Source: Liolophura sinensis (lineage: Eukaryota > Mollusca > Polyplacophora > Chitonida > Chitonidae). From it: 64,000 bases of DNA. This document shows, piece by piece, positions 46,901-56,584 of this stretch (its first letter is position 1; each line of letters starts with the position of its first letter). Below the pieces are notes generated by a model. It was given only the letters and a program-made list of their open reading frames with translations. It did no database searches and was not told the DNA's origin. The DNA lies in assembly GCF_032854445.1 (NCBI RefSeq), contig NC_088307.1, positions 24,627,953 to 24,691,952 on the forward strand, written 5' to 3'. A program made the translations under genes and the position numbers.

Positions 46901-49900
46901 GTAGTCTATTGGGAAAATTCACCAGTATCTTGTCAAAGATGGTTTTTATTTTCCCTGAGCGTTCCATTCATCCACACCAATAAAAATGAACAGAGTGGAA
47001 AATTTGTATGACGTTAAACAACATTCATAATAAATTATAAAAGGGAGGACAGATTTTTTGTGTAACAATTGGGTTCTGTCCTGTTCTTCAACAGGTAATT
47101 TTAAAAATTCCCCTGCTTTTGTTGTCCTTGGGGGCCCTTGGTGGATTTCGAGTAGTCATGCATGAAGTTTGCTTGAGGCGACTTATTATTTGCCAACATG
47201 ACCAGCATACACATGCCACACTTGGGAGATTTCTTTATTAACTCGCCAAAGGTTGACATTTTATACTGTTTAGAAATGTAAGTGATGAAAGACCGTGCTT
47301 ATCTAAATGACAAATGCTGTTATTAAACGCTGTTCTATTTGTTTTATCCAGGGCTACCTGAGAGCCCTGGGTATGGCCCGTACTGCCCAGGTAAAGAGAG
47401 ATGCTCGCATTGGCGAAGCTGAGGCCAGAAGAGACGCTGGCATCAAGGTAGGTCTGTCTGTGGCCTTCGCGCAGAGACAAAGATTTCTCCTGTCTACAAG
47501 GAATACATATACAGCTGTAATACATGATATTGTGATCTGGGAAGTTCTGCCAGCAAGCTGTTGGTCGTGGGTTTCCCTCGGGCTCTGCCCGGTTTCCTCC
47601 CACCATAATGCTGGCTGCCGTCGTATAAGTGAAATATTATTGAGGACGGTGTAAAACACCAATCAGATAGATAAATAAATGAATACATCATGGTAATTGG
47701 TTTCAATAAGTGATTTTGCTGCGAGATGCAGTTTAGTAAGTTTAATCTTTCAGTCTGTAAATGAAATTTTTCACATGCCACCTTGTAATTTGCCCGATTA
47801 TTGGACATGAACATTTTGTTAAATGTTGCAGCTAGTCAGTACTGCAAATTTGAGGTTATTTCTGGATATCTTTGAATATAAAAGAAAAGAATTGTGTTTT
47901 GTTTACCTGTAAATGTTCACAGAAAACGGCATCAACTCTTGGGATGTCCTCATTTGTTCTTTACCTGTGGAGCAGACTATAATTGTCTTTGTTTTCTTTT
48001 TTTTCATTAGGAAGCCCAGGCTGAGGAACAGAGAATGGCTGCTCGATACGCCAACGACATTGAAATTGCCAAGGCCCAGAGAGATTTCGAACTGAAGAAG
48101 GCTGTCTATGATATGGAGGTGCAGACAAAGAAAGCCATGTCAGACCTGGCATATGAGCTTCAGGTAGATTTCGCCGAGATCGAGCTTGAATTTCCCCTGA
48201 TGAAAACAGAGTAAAGTTAGGCATAGAGGTTGATTTATCCATTCCCTTCATTGAGGGCTATAATATAGTAAGAATGGACGGATTGGTATGGTAAACATTG
48301 CAGCATCTAATCTGTCCTGGCACAGTCTACACACAAGTAAACCTGCTGCTGTTGTATGTTTAAGGCGGCCAAGACGAAACAGCGCATCAAAGAGGAAGAG
48401 ATGCAGATCAAAGTAGTGGAGAGAACTCAACAGATACAGGTGCAGGAACAAGAAATCGTGCGACGTGAGCGCGAACTCGACTCCAACATCCGCAAACCCG
48501 CCGAGGCAGAAAAGTTCCGTCTGGAGAAACTTGCAGAGGCTAACAGGTGCTGGGAAGCTTTGTAACAAGAGAAAGTTTTAAGTGTGCAAAAATATGATGG
48601 TTTACCAATAGAAAGTTTTCGTACAAATTTCTTTCATTCACAGTTTTAAAAGAACTCTTAAAAAGCATCATTTTTAGTTTCATTTTCAGTATTTCTTCAT
48701 GCACTTTGATGTGACCATTAAAGTTTGAGATCAGAACCTTTAATGTTTTTCTAGATATGAATGACATCTCCCATTGTAGTGGTTTTCAAAGCACAAAATT
48801 ATTTTTCATGAGTGAACCAAATGAAGTAGCGATTGAAATTGTGAACTTCTGAAATGTGCTTAAATCTAAAAGAAATGTTCTTCAGGATTCAACATGGTTT
48901 GTTCTATTTTCAGAACCCGAATTATTTTGGAAGCTGAAGCCTCAGCTGAATCTATCAAGGTAAGGCCTGTCTTGTTCTAGTGTTATGTCTGCTACTTGAA
49001 CTGTTTACAACGAATTAAAAGTTCTCAGGTTATACACCAATTGATTGGTTCGTCCTTCACTCCTATCCTCTGACTCGTATTGGCCATGGGTTTCCCTAGG
49101 GCTCTGCCAACTTTCCTCCATAATGCTGGCTGCAGTCGTACAAGTGGAAATGTATGGCATAAAGCACCAATCGAATTCTGATGTCCGGAGACTCATGCTC
49201 TGGTGATTTTTATGACTTCAGGTGAAGGGTGACGCTGAAGCATATGCCGTAGAAGCCAAGGCCAAAGCTGAGGCAGAACAGATGGCCAAGAAAGCTGATG
49301 CCTGGAAGGATTACCAAGATGCTGCTATGGTGGACATGGTCCTCGAATCTCTGCCCAAGGTCTGTACTTTATACATTTGATTTGTTTGCCAGCCTCAGGT
49401 TGTGGACCCTCTTTTCAGCTCATGTCTCATTGGCTTTGCTGAATTGGGTGATGCAGCCGTTGGCTAATAAGATCAAAGAAGCTTGAAATCAGTTGTTAGT
49501 TTTGCTTCAGCTTTAAGCTGTGAAGGGCTGTTTACTTCATCCAGAAATCTTTCTCACTGCTGTCGTATGAGTGAAATACTCGAGTTCAGTCTTTTCTGCT
49601 GTAATGGGAATTTCTGAGACAATAATTTACCTTCCATTTTGAGGGAAATTAAACGGTCCTTTCTATGGAAGTACCCTTTCAATGCAATTTATGCACATTT
49701 TTGTGTGATTTTTGAAACAAAACTACATTGGTTGGATTGGCCAGTTTCAGGGCATCACGAAAAGTATAACTTTATCAGTCAACACAGAATAATGCCTTCA
49801 GAATATGCTTGAATAAACACCTTGCCAACAAAGGAAATGTTGAATCACTGTAAACTGTAAGAATTTTGGAATTTTTTTTTGCAGTAAGACTTTGTGACGT

Positions 49901-51487
49901 TAATAAATAGGCTAGTATCATTGTCATTAAATACCAATTACAGAGGTGTGGAAGACCAACTGAACTAATCTTCTCTGTTTATCTACGTCTGTGAGATTCT
50001 TTGATGGCCGTTAAATTGATCTTGCAGCACTCCAGTTTCCCCGACTGGTTATTTTTCGATAAGGGATTTAAGAAGCAGTCCAAACGAATTAAATTAAATT
50101 GGCTCTAACCGTTTACTATGTTTTTGTATACCTCAGATTGCGGCTGAGATTTCTGCACCACTGTCCAGTTGTAAGAAGGTGACGATGGTGTCCAGCGGCA
50201 AGGGTGATGTGGGTGCCCTCAAACTGACTGGTGAGGTAATGGCCATCATGGAGAAGCTCCCCAAAGTGGTGGAAGGTCTGACCGGCGTGGACATTCACAG
50301 GGTAGGTTGACATTACTAACAGCAGTCGTAATATGTGTGTGGAACACGGTCAGCAAACAGTTAGGCCAGGTATTGCTAGCAACATTTTGACCCATTTCAG
50401 CCTGCAGTGTTTGGGCCTGTTGCAGCCTGCAACTTTTGGGCCTTTTGCAGCCTGCAACATTTTGGCCCATTCCATCCAGCAGCATTTGGGCCAGTTGTAG
50501 GTAGGGGCGCAAGGAAAATGAGCAATGACTTTTTTTGTGGATTCCCCTACTCTCACTGTTCGTTTTTGTGACAATAAGCAATTGTCAGTGTTCATGTGGC
50601 TGTTTTGCACATTCTAACGTTCATTGATGACCACTTGTCTTCACCCCTGTGTTTTGTGCAGCTGCACGTGATTTTTCCCAGGCACACAATTTTATTCCAC
50701 CCATAAAGCTCGTGTAGGTGGAACATTCTTCAGTGAAACTACAATGAAATAAATAAATAGGTGAGGCCTAATTTGGCTTAAGTATTATTCTTGCTCTTTC
50801 CCTGGAGGCCTTCATGGCCTGGGGGTCAGTGTGCTAAAGACCCAGGAGACTCTTACCAATGCGATCTTTGTTAGTTCAAGTCCAGCTCCTGCTGGCTTCT
50901 TCTCCAGTCGACTGGCCCCGATAACACAGTTGATAGAGCGTCCGTTTTGGGAGCGGTAGATCCAGGGTCAATCCTGGGTCGAGTCACACCTGAGACCTTA
51001 AAAGAGGAAGTTGCAACTTCCTCGCTTGGCGTTCAGCATGAAGGGAATAGTGCGACGACTGTTTGACCCCTATCAGTATAATAGCTTGAGAGGGGCATCT
51101 TATTTGCCTTCAGTAAGGCGTCACAGTGAAGCAGCACTAGATAAAAGAGCTGTGGAAATCCATCCTGCAACAAGGAGGCACATTATATGCACTCTAAGGA
51201 TTCCTTCGTCGTCATATGACTGAAAAATTGTTAAGTATGACGTTAAACCTCAAGCACTCACTCCTCTCCCGTCTTGTGGAAATGTATGCCAGCTACCTGC
51301 AGATGGTCGTGGGTTTCCTCTGGACTCTTCCCGTTTTCCTCCAATCATAATGTTGGCCGGTGTCGTATAAGTGAAATATTCTTGAGTACGGCATAAAACA
51401 TCACTCAGTCAATGCATAAATAACAGATCAAATCAATAAATGCTAATTATGTTGCAGGCCTTGAAGGTGGGGCCTAAGGTGAAGTAA
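31866..51487 (+). CDS. FLOT1: flotillin-1 (SPFH membrane-microdomain scaffold), complete split gene
   Basis: Twelve coding positions join in frame to 428 codons, against 427 for human flotillin-1. Residues 1-160 are the SPFH/PHB domain ([11 protein letters not shown] start, [41 protein letters not shown] across a junction). Residues about 170-360 are Ala/Glu-rich coiled coil with the flotillin repeats ([10 protein letters not shown]). The C-terminus has [21 protein letters not shown] and LTGVDI. VKIQGQ and [12 protein letters not shown] favour flotillin-1 over flotillin-2. Flotillins coat the inner face of plasma and endosomal membranes as hetero-oligomers that act in endocytosis and signalling. 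Exons: 31866-31911, 34004-34079, one of five alternatives, 45535-45678, 46084-46203, 47352-47447, 48011-48163, 48365-48546, 48914-48959, 49222-49359, 50137-50301, 51458-51487. The oddity is the five versions of position 3. Confidence 0.96.
33015..33054. repeat. 40-bp direct repeat, left flank of gap
   Basis: TGAGCAGTTTGCTGCCTGCC followed by a TCACCC and CAACAACAGAGC block recurs right after the gap at 33255-33295 with two single-base differences. Confidence 0.9.
33055..33254. other. assembly gap, 200 N
   Basis: Exactly 200 unknown bases in flotillin intron 1, a round number typical of a placeholder. The 40-bp flanking repeat suggests a collapsed tandem repeat or an unmerged overlap of two haplotypes. 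Confidence 0.98.
33622..33892 (+). mobile_element. SINE family A, old copy
   Basis: All regions from head (GTGGCCTAGCTGTGAGTGTG) through B-box equivalent GTTCGAGTTC to tail (CACCAATCAAATAAATAAAC) are present, with many substitutions. In intron 1. Confidence 0.85.
34004..34079 (+). CDS. FLOT1: flotillin exon 2 (residues 16-41)
   Basis: Acceptor TTACAG|GAT and donor CAAAG|GTATGT. It enters in phase 1 and leaves in phase 2, holding the first two bases (AG) of Arg41. It encodes [20 protein letters not shown] and QKLQ. Cys17-Cys18 are candidate S-acylation sites. The position of the vertebrate flotillin-1 acylated Cys34 is Val35 here. Confidence 0.93.
34719..34809 (+). CDS. FLOT1: flotillin alternative exon 3a (residues 41-71)
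   Basis: 91 bp; acceptor GCAACAG|G, donor CAA|GTGAGT. Its one leading base completes Arg41, and it ends in phase 0. It starts [18 protein letters not shown] and ends [11 protein letters not shown]. Compared with the canonical version 3d it has A at exon position 10, K at 15, RQ at 19-20 and S at 23. Intact frame and splice sites imply constraint. Confidence 0.9.
35560..35670. other. inverted repeat in the intron between 3a and 3b
   Basis: TGCCAGACTTT at about 35579-35589 is perfectly complementary in inverted order to AAAGTCTGGCA at about 35650-35660. A second inverted pair, ACCAATC and GATTGGT, lies nearby, but its order does not allow both stems to nest. The transcript could form an 11-bp stem here. 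Confidence 0.5.
35956..36046 (+). CDS. FLOT1: flotillin alternative exon 3b (residues 41-71)
   Basis: 91 bp; acceptor CTCTTTCAG|A, donor CAG|GTGAGG, same phases as 3a. It starts [18 protein letters not shown] and ends [12 protein letters not shown] at exon position 27 replaces the Thr found in all other copies, and N at 8 and F at 10 are unique. No stop or frameshift. Confidence 0.9.
37605..37695 (+). CDS. FLOT1: flotillin alternative exon 3c (residues 41-71)
   Basis: 91 bp; acceptor CATTGACAG|A, donor CAG|GTGGGT. It starts [18 protein letters not shown] and ends [11 protein letters not shown]. It is one of the two most diverged copies (HIS at exon positions 10-12 and QV at 23-24), yet keeps L4, L9, I11, S13, VYT, G21 and the GIAQ end. 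Confidence 0.88.
37743..39665. other. intron 3c-3d, first part, no feature recognised
   Basis: AT-rich intron with a TTTA-rich tract at 37758-37800. I looked for a further copy of the VYT..GIAQ exon and did not find one. Confidence 0.4.
39670..39885. repeat. dispersed repeat E with imperfect inverted ends
   Basis: It starts GATCACAAAGCCATCTTAGG and TTAAGTCAAAATC and ends ACTTTGACTTAGTCTTAAGA and TCCTAGG. The ends are roughly inverted (CTTAAGTCAAA against TTTGACTTAGTCTTAAG). A partial copy lies at 17633-17735. It may be a MITE. Confidence 0.4.
40611..40871 (-). pseudogene. pol (reverse transcriptase/RNase H boundary) remnant
   Basis: The short block [20 protein letters not shown] matches the region at the end of Copia reverse transcriptase (S-x-x-G-x-L-x-W-x-x-x-x-x-RPD-hydrophobic). 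Downstream frames are broken before RNase H is complete. Confidence 0.7.
41159..41491 (-). pseudogene. gag-like remnant of the Copia element
   Basis: The frame after the primer-binding site resembles gag of Copia/GalEa-type elements of marine invertebrates, with a W-x-x-E-x-x-W-x-x-I/V-TDL block followed by [20 protein letters not shown] and [13 protein letters not shown]. It is interrupted by frameshifts near both ends, so no full product is possible. Confidence 0.65.
42360..42450 (+). CDS. FLOT1: flotillin alternative exon 3d (canonical-like)
   Basis: 91 bp; acceptor CATTCACAG|A, donor CAG|GTGAGA. It starts [18 protein letters not shown] and ends [11 protein letters not shown]. The RISLNTLTL start is the form found in vertebrate flotillin-1, so this is the best candidate for the ancestral version. 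Confidence 0.93.
44206..44296 (+). CDS. FLOT1: flotillin alternative exon 3e (residues 41-71)
   Basis: 91 bp; acceptor TGTCCACAG|A, donor CAG|GTGAGA. It starts [18 protein letters not shown] and ends [11 protein letters not shown]. It is closest to 3d, differing at five residues (exon positions 2, 6, 12, 14 and one backbone-neutral neighbour at most), so 3d and 3e probably arose by the latest duplication. Confidence 0.92.
44755..44832 (+). mobile_element. SINE family A tail fragment
   Basis: Only the 3' end is kept (CTGCCGTCATATAAGTGAAA, TACTTGAGTATGG, TTAAACACCAATCA), in the intron between 3e and exon 4. Confidence 0.65.
45535..45678 (+). CDS. FLOT1: flotillin exon 4 (residues 72-119)
   Basis: 144 bp, phase 0 to 0; acceptor TGATTTAG|GTA, donor GAG|GTAAGT. 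It encodes [20 protein letters not shown] and [21 protein letters not shown]-domain sequence shared with flotillin-1. Its first codon is GTA; joined directly to exon 2 it would read AGG then TAA, a stop. Confidence 0.95.
46084..46203 (+). CDS. FLOT1: flotillin exon 5 (residues 120-159)
   Basis: 120 bp, phase 0 to 0; acceptor TCCACAG|GAG, donor GAG|GTCAGT. It encodes [20 protein letters not shown] and the end of the SPFH domain ([16 protein letters not shown]). Confidence 0.95.
46372..46643 (+). mobile_element. SINE family A, full length
   Basis: A box at 46383-46394 (TGGCTCAGTTGG), B box GTTCAAGTCC at 46453-46462, body, and (AAAT)n tail. Target-site duplication TTTCTAGTTTA at 46361-46371 and 46644-46654. 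In flotillin intron 5, sense orientation. Confidence 0.96.
47352..47447 (+). CDS. FLOT1: flotillin exon 6 (residues 160-191)
   Basis: 96 bp, phase 0; acceptor TTATCCAG|GGC, donor AAG|GTAGGT. It encodes [20 protein letters not shown] and [12 protein letters not shown], the start of the flotillin coiled-coil region. Confidence 0.95.
47540..47690 (+). mobile_element. SINE family A, truncated
   Basis: Body and tail only (GGAAGTTCTGCCAGCAAGC, GGTCGTGGGTTTCC, ATAATGCTGGCTGCCGTCG, CACCAATCAGATAGATAAAT). In intron 6. Confidence 0.85.
48011..48163 (+). CDS. FLOT1: flotillin exon 7 (residues 192-242)
   Basis: 153 bp, phase 0; acceptor TTCATTAG|GAA, donor CAG|GTAGAT. Coiled-coil segment with [20 protein letters not shown] and DLAYELQ. 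Confidence 0.95.
48365..48546 (+). CDS. FLOT1: flotillin exon 8 (residues 243-303)
   Basis: 182 bp, entering in phase 0 and leaving in phase 2 (AG of an Arg codon). The acceptor GTTTAAG|GCG has a short pyrimidine tract. It encodes [35 protein letters not shown] and [18 protein letters not shown]. Confidence 0.94.
48914..48959 (+). CDS. FLOT1: flotillin exon 9 (residues 303-318)
   Basis: 46 bp; acceptor TTTTCAG|A, donor AAG|GTAAGG. It encodes [15 protein letters not shown] after completing the Arg codon. This EA-rich segment is typical of flotillins. Confidence 0.94.
49075..49177 (+). mobile_element. SINE family A, old fragment
   Basis: Recognisable but eroded body and tail (GGCCATGGGTTTCCCTAGGG, CATAATGCTGGCTGCAGTCG, AAAGCACCAATCGAATTC). 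In intron 9. Confidence 0.7.
49222..49359 (+). CDS. FLOT1: flotillin exon 10 (residues 319-364)
   Basis: 138 bp, phase 0; acceptor GACTTCAG|GTG, donor AAG|GTCTGT. It holds the EA repeats ([20 protein letters not shown]) and [13 protein letters not shown]. Confidence 0.95.
49655..49862 (-). repeat. dispersed repeat D, copy 4 (inverted)
   Basis: Reverse-complement match to 3157-3375: TTGGATTGGCCAGTTTCAGG, CTTTATCAGTCAACACAGAA, GCTTGAATAAACACCTTG. In flotillin intron 10. Confidence 0.65.
50137..50301 (+). CDS. FLOT1: flotillin exon 11 (residues 365-419)
   Basis: 165 bp, phase 0; acceptor ACCTCAG|ATT, donor AGG|GTAGGT. It encodes [34 protein letters not shown] and [10 protein letters not shown], the conserved flotillin C-terminal block. 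Confidence 0.95.
50375..50495. repeat. short minisatellite in intron 11, about 4 units
   Basis: Units of about 28-30 bases around GCAGCCTGCAACATTTTGGC and TTTGGGCCTGTTGCAGCC are repeated imperfectly. Confidence 0.7.
50795..51410 (+). mobile_element. SINE family A split by a later SINE
   Basis: Left part about 50800-50909 (head with GGAGGCCTTCATGGCC, B box GTTCAAGTCC). Right part about 51265-51410 (GGAAATGTATGCCAGCTACC through ATAAGTGAAATATTCTTGAG to the tail). The two parts are continuous in the family consensus. In flotillin intron 11. Confidence 0.85.
50910..51264 (+). mobile_element. tRNA-derived SINE family B, full length
   Basis: Head with A-box-like ACACAGTTGATAGAGCG and B-box-like GGGTCGAGTC, body with AGGAAGTTGCAACTTCCTCG, end CAAGCACTCACTC. 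A 9-bp near-perfect target duplication (TCTCCAGTC at 50901-50909, TCTCCCGTC at 51265-51273) dates it after the family A element it interrupts. Confidence 0.88.
51458..51487 (+). CDS. FLOT1: flotillin exon 12, C-terminus and stop
   Basis: Acceptor TATGTTGCAG|GCC. It encodes ALKVGPKVK and ends at TAA 51485-51487. The short basic end is the variable tail of flotillins. Confidence 0.88.
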   Translation, partial: ALKVGPKVK

Positions 51488-54400
51488 CTGACCAGTATTC
51501 ACCCATACACATCCAGAGAGTGGAACAGATAGTGGCAGCATTTGTGTAACCGATGATGATATGACGAACATTTCTAACTAAGCCTTTCTCTGACGTATTC
51601 AAGCGTTAACCATGTAACGTTTAAAGCCTCCTTCAACTAAGTTATCGCTATGTTGGTGAAGCTGGGAACTTGTTGAAAAACTCAGAATTGTCAGGTACAT
51701 TACACTGTCTTATATAAAAGGACTTGTGTAAAATGTTCCTTTAGTCAAAAACATCTTGCATTGATCTAAAACTGAAGTGTATATACATGTACCATTATGA
51801 AGGTGTTTGTAGCCACTGGTTAAGTCATAGTAAACTGAGCTCGTCATAATCAAAAGTCCAACCATACAGTTGGTTATTGATGGTAAGCCAGAAACCCGGA
51901 TTCTGTTCTTTAACAAGGGTGAAGAGGAGTGTCGTATTTTGGTAAAGTTAAACCAGGTAGCAGACATTTGTCTGCCTCCTGGATGGGAAGGTGTGATGAG
52001 TAAGAAAAAGGAAAACCATGATTACGTTTGTTTTGTCTTTATAAATACTACAGCCATAGGTTGTCAGAACTTAAGTCGTAATTCCAATCATTGTGATCTG
52101 GTTTGATTTTTATTCCGAGATCTGGGTGAACTTGTGTCTGCGTGAATATTGCAGAGTTCTTCACAAATCTGAGCCCCAATGTTTAGCAAGTTATCTTCCT
52201 CCAAAAGTTTCCCAGTTGTCCTCTGCCATATCTGTTACGAAGGTCTAAGGTGTCTTTGAAGTAGACAATGGCATTATTTCATCTATTGTTCATAATAAAC
52301 ACTTGTTTTTTTTTATATTATTTGTATAACCTCATTTTTGTTTTTTGTTTTTTTGGAATGGAAGAGAAGGTAGACAATTGTTTTTTGTTATGAAAATGTA
52401 TTTTTAAGTTTCAAATTGTATCTGTTTGCCCGATTCATGTCACCCGTAAAGAGCATGTGGTTTTATTTTAGTTATTAAAGTGAAGTTTATGTATGTGCCG
52501 CCATTCCTATGTAACAAAGTATTATATGAAAAGATTTGTCATGATTGTACATTATTTTATCGCCATGATCTTCTTGGCATGAAAAACCTCTCCTCCCATA
52601 TCCAGCAAATTTCATAAAAGGACACTGGAGTGAACGTCTTTCTTATTGTGAAGGAGCCACCATACTGTCTGCGGTTGGCAGTGCACTTTGACGTGTCTCA
52701 TTTGGTAAAATATTTCAACAAGCTCAGCAACATGCAACTCTGCCTCGTCCATAAAAAAAGATGCTTTCACAGACATCGCATTTCCAATGTCAAACAATCT
52801 GTTCATTTGCCAAGCTGTAACCAGCTGTTCACCTAATAACCAGCAACCAGTTACCCTAGTATTTTTAAGGACGTTGAAGAATTGAATTGATTCTATAGGA
52901 CATTTGTTATCGAATGATAAAATAAGCCTGGCTGACTAGAAAGAGAACATAATGGTATACATGTATAATGTGCATTTGAGAAATCCAAAATATGAGATAA
53001 ATGTAAACATACATATTTTAAGAACGTAGTAATTTTTATCGACAATTATTCTGAGAAGTCCTTTTAATTGGCAGCCTGGTTCTATATCTAGAAGTTCAAT
53101 TATGATTGACTGGAATTTTGTCTGTAACCTTGGATGTCCCCTTTGGATTTGCTCATGTCTCGGTGCCTGTGAGGCTGTAGCATCGAGAGACACAATGATT
53201 TACATAGATCCATGCAAATATACCCAGCAAAGTGTCCGGTTTAGTCAACAAGTTTCAACATTCATGGATTCTATGCTATCTATATAAATTTTTAATCTAT
53301 TACAAGTTCTTTGTATCTGTATTACTCTTAAGACCTTCGTTACACGATGCTTAATTAACGGCATAGTATGATTACTGTAGCAGTTGTTAGAAAAATGATA
53401 AATTTTGCCCAAGTTTCTGCTTTTTAGCTTGCTCATTTTTATTATACGTTTATGTATTTTGTCATATTTTGTTAACCTTATTTTGTATCGTGTTTATGCA
53501 GAAGTATGGCATAGAGCTCATTTCTGTGACTCCACGGTTTGTATAACACTGATACATGTATGTAGCTATTGAGTAAGCTGAGTCAACATTGCTCATTTGA
53601 AGAAGCTCAAGTCTGATGAACTGCCATTGGATTGGTCAGCCATGGATGGTATATTTAATTTTCATTGTTTGGCTCACTCTCTTCCAATCCCAGTCCCAAG
53701 ATGAGAGAATTCAGATGTCCACACTCCATGGCTTTCACAACACACGTTTGTACAGTTCTCATCCCTGATGTCCATTATGTGAGTCATCAAATTTATCACA
53801 ATATACAAGCACCTTCTATGTTAATGACCCAGTAGACATCTCCTTGAATATGACAACTGTTATCATCCTTTCACCTGCTATATTGCCCTGAAAACAATAC
53901 CTGACAAACCGTCTTGCATATTAACTAATATTTGCTGGACCATTTTGATTTGGCTAAATACCAGTGCAGCACTTGTTGGTTGGTTGTGGAAGTGTGAATT
54001 GCCTTGGGTGTCCTGAATGAGAGTGAGTCTGCACCTTAGTTTGTAGCTTCACTTGAGCTTTGAAAAATGCAGCAATACTGATTCAGTGCCCACAAATGGA
54101 CGAGTCTTGGCATAATTGCGAAGAAGGTGGATTAAATGTTATTGAGATGTGCATTCAGCAGAACAACTGTCACTTGGAATCCAAACCTGAAAGGACTTTC
54201 AAAGGTGTTCTTAGCGCATAAGTATCATAATTGTGTCATTATTTTACTTAAACGAGAATTGTTCCATGTATTACTGAATTTAGCATAGGAAGTGTCCTAC
54301 AAGATGTCCAAAGTATGTGTGTGGTGTTTATGTACTGGCTTTGAAAGAAGAGCTGTTTGAAATTGTTTTCTGTAAACCGAGTTGTTTGCCCTTTGGTTGT

Positions 54401-55705
54401 GACGTCACGTAAAATCATGACCTCCATTGTAGCAAGGGTGGTATATGCACCATCTTGTGCCAGTAATTGCAGTCAAAACTCTCTAATGTGGATAAACCAG
54501 TATCTCAAGGATGGGGTCATTTTTCTGAGTGTCTGTGCTAGTGGTTCTATTGTTTACAAGTAATTTCCAAGCCGTATATCCAGTATTACCAACGTTTGGA
54601 AAGCAATCATAATCAGAAATGTCTATGGCTGTCCAAATATTATCACAAATTTAAATTCAAAATATGACCAACATTTGATAAGCCATCATAAAACAGAAAT
54701 GTCCATGGCTGCTCAAATATTAACACAAATTCATGTGAGAGCGACCAAAATTTTTTCACTGAATTGAAAATAAGTCTCCTGACATTACAGGTAAACTAAT
54801 CGTCCTGGCAAGATTGAAATATATGTACTTGCTCTGATCAAGCCTATTTATGGAGAGAAATCCAGGCATTGCTCAAGATATGATGGAAGGCAGTTGTTGA
54901 CGAAGTAGTTTAAATTTAGTGATGGTCAACCAGTCAACTTTGACTATCAGTAAATAACGATCGAGTGAATGTTGCATCTACCTCTTAGTAATTCTCATAG
55001 ATGGAGTGAAAATTATAAGCTCTGAACCCATAACTCTTAGAGTTTCAGCCCTCTCCGTTATGTAAGATGACACAAATATTTTAGCATGTCAGTTCTGTTA
55101 TAACGATATAATATTGATGCGATGTAGTACAAAGGACGAAACATTACTTCTCATAATTCATTTATATGAACTAAAGGTAAATGGTGTGTATCCTTAATAT
55201 CTGCATGTGGATTGTAGAAATTCTGTCAGTGATGTAACTTATCTTTGCCTGAAGCTGAGAGCTGCTTTGGTATCATATTGTTAACAGCATGCAAACAGTG
55301 TGTAAACAATAAAAATGTAGTGCTCATTTGTGTTGACCATTGCGAACAGTTCCGACATCATGAGCTGTAGTATTCAGCTGTGCGTGACTGCTTCTGTAAG
55401 CTCCTGTAGCACTATACTGCTGTTGTAGATACAAGAACTAGGATTTAGTTCCGTCAGCATCTGTCACAATGTTGATCCTTTTTAATACTTCGAGAAAAAA
55501 TTAGTCTCATGTTTGTATCATAATGCTAGATTTTTATTACGTTTGGAGATATTGTCAGCTACTGTACGATCGATAGATGAAATGTTAGTGATTTCCTTTG
55601 TGATGAGTTTTAAGCAGTCTTACGATCTTTTTATGATTTGTATTATACATTCACTTTTATTTGATTGTAGAACTTTGAAGGTCAATAAAGTAACTGTATG
55701 TCTAT
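51488..55705 (+). other. FLOT1: probable long flotillin 3'UTR
   Basis: This 4.2-kb stretch has no exon, SINE or minisatellite, unlike every neighbouring intron. AATAAA signals occur at 52294-52299, 55308-55313 and 55684-55689. The last, followed by a T/G-rich stretch, is the best distal polyadenylation site and 52294 a proximal one. Transcript extent is inferred. Confidence 0.45.
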
Positions 55706-55924
55706 AAAGTTGGACTTGTTTTGGACAGGCTGTGGGCTGCAGCTGAGCGGTTAAGATGCAGGTACATTTGCATTTGTTAAATGATTGTTCTCGGGGGACC
55801 TGTGTGGCAGTATGCAATATGCAGGATCTCTTATGAGGTCTTGTTAGAATTGAAATTGTTGCTGCAAATGAACTTTCCTCCAGCCATAAAACTGGCCTCT
55901 CGAGCATTACATTGAACAACAATC

Positions 55925-56160
55925 AGGGGCCTTCATGGCCGAGGTGGTTAGCATGCCAGCAGGGCACAGTTACGCAGGAGCCTCTCACCAATGGGGTCGC
56001 TGTAAAGGTATGTGGAAAGGTCTGGCTGCAACCTGCAAATGGTCGTGGGTTTCCCCCGGACTCTGCCTGGTTTCCTCACACCTTAATGATGGCAGGTGTC
56101 ATAGAAGTGAAATATTCTTGTACGGCGTAAAACACTAATCAAATAAATAAATAAATATGG
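55925..56160 (+). mobile_element. SINE family A with internal deletion
   Basis: Head (GGGGCCTTCATGGCCGAGG) and tail are present, but the body jumps from GGGGTCGCTGTAA to GGTATGTGGAAAGGTCTGG. The B box and the segment after it are lost. It lies between the two convergent genes. Confidence 0.85.
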
Positions 56161-56584
56161 CATTAAAGTCAACCAGTCATTGAAACAATTCCTGTGTTTT
56201 CTATCATGGAAATTTATTCACAGCTGATGCTTTCCTCGGAAGGTTGGGCGTATCAGTCATGAATCGCGAAATCACGCATCAGTGCCAGATTTGCAGGCTA
56301 TTGGATAGACTAGTGTTTACGTGTCAGTTTTATCATTTTGAATTAAATTTACGTTGAGAAATTTGGATTAAGCATTACATAAACAACACCCTGAACGTTG
56401 TCAGATAGATATAATTCAAGACATGATGGTTTCCTCCCAGATGTGATACAGGTGTCTCAGTTTCCTCCATGACGAGGAGACAATGGTGGCACCTGTAGGC
56501 CTACTACTGACAAGTCTTTTTGAAAGAAACAAAACATTTCCAGGCATTCTACTGTAACAGAGAACATTTCAAGGCATTCTACTG

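Noticed and set aside
48356-48565. Plus-strand frame ending in RCWEAL after the flotillin exon 8 sequence
   Set aside because: It runs past the exon 8 donor at 48546 into the intron; the spliced reading continues in exon 9.
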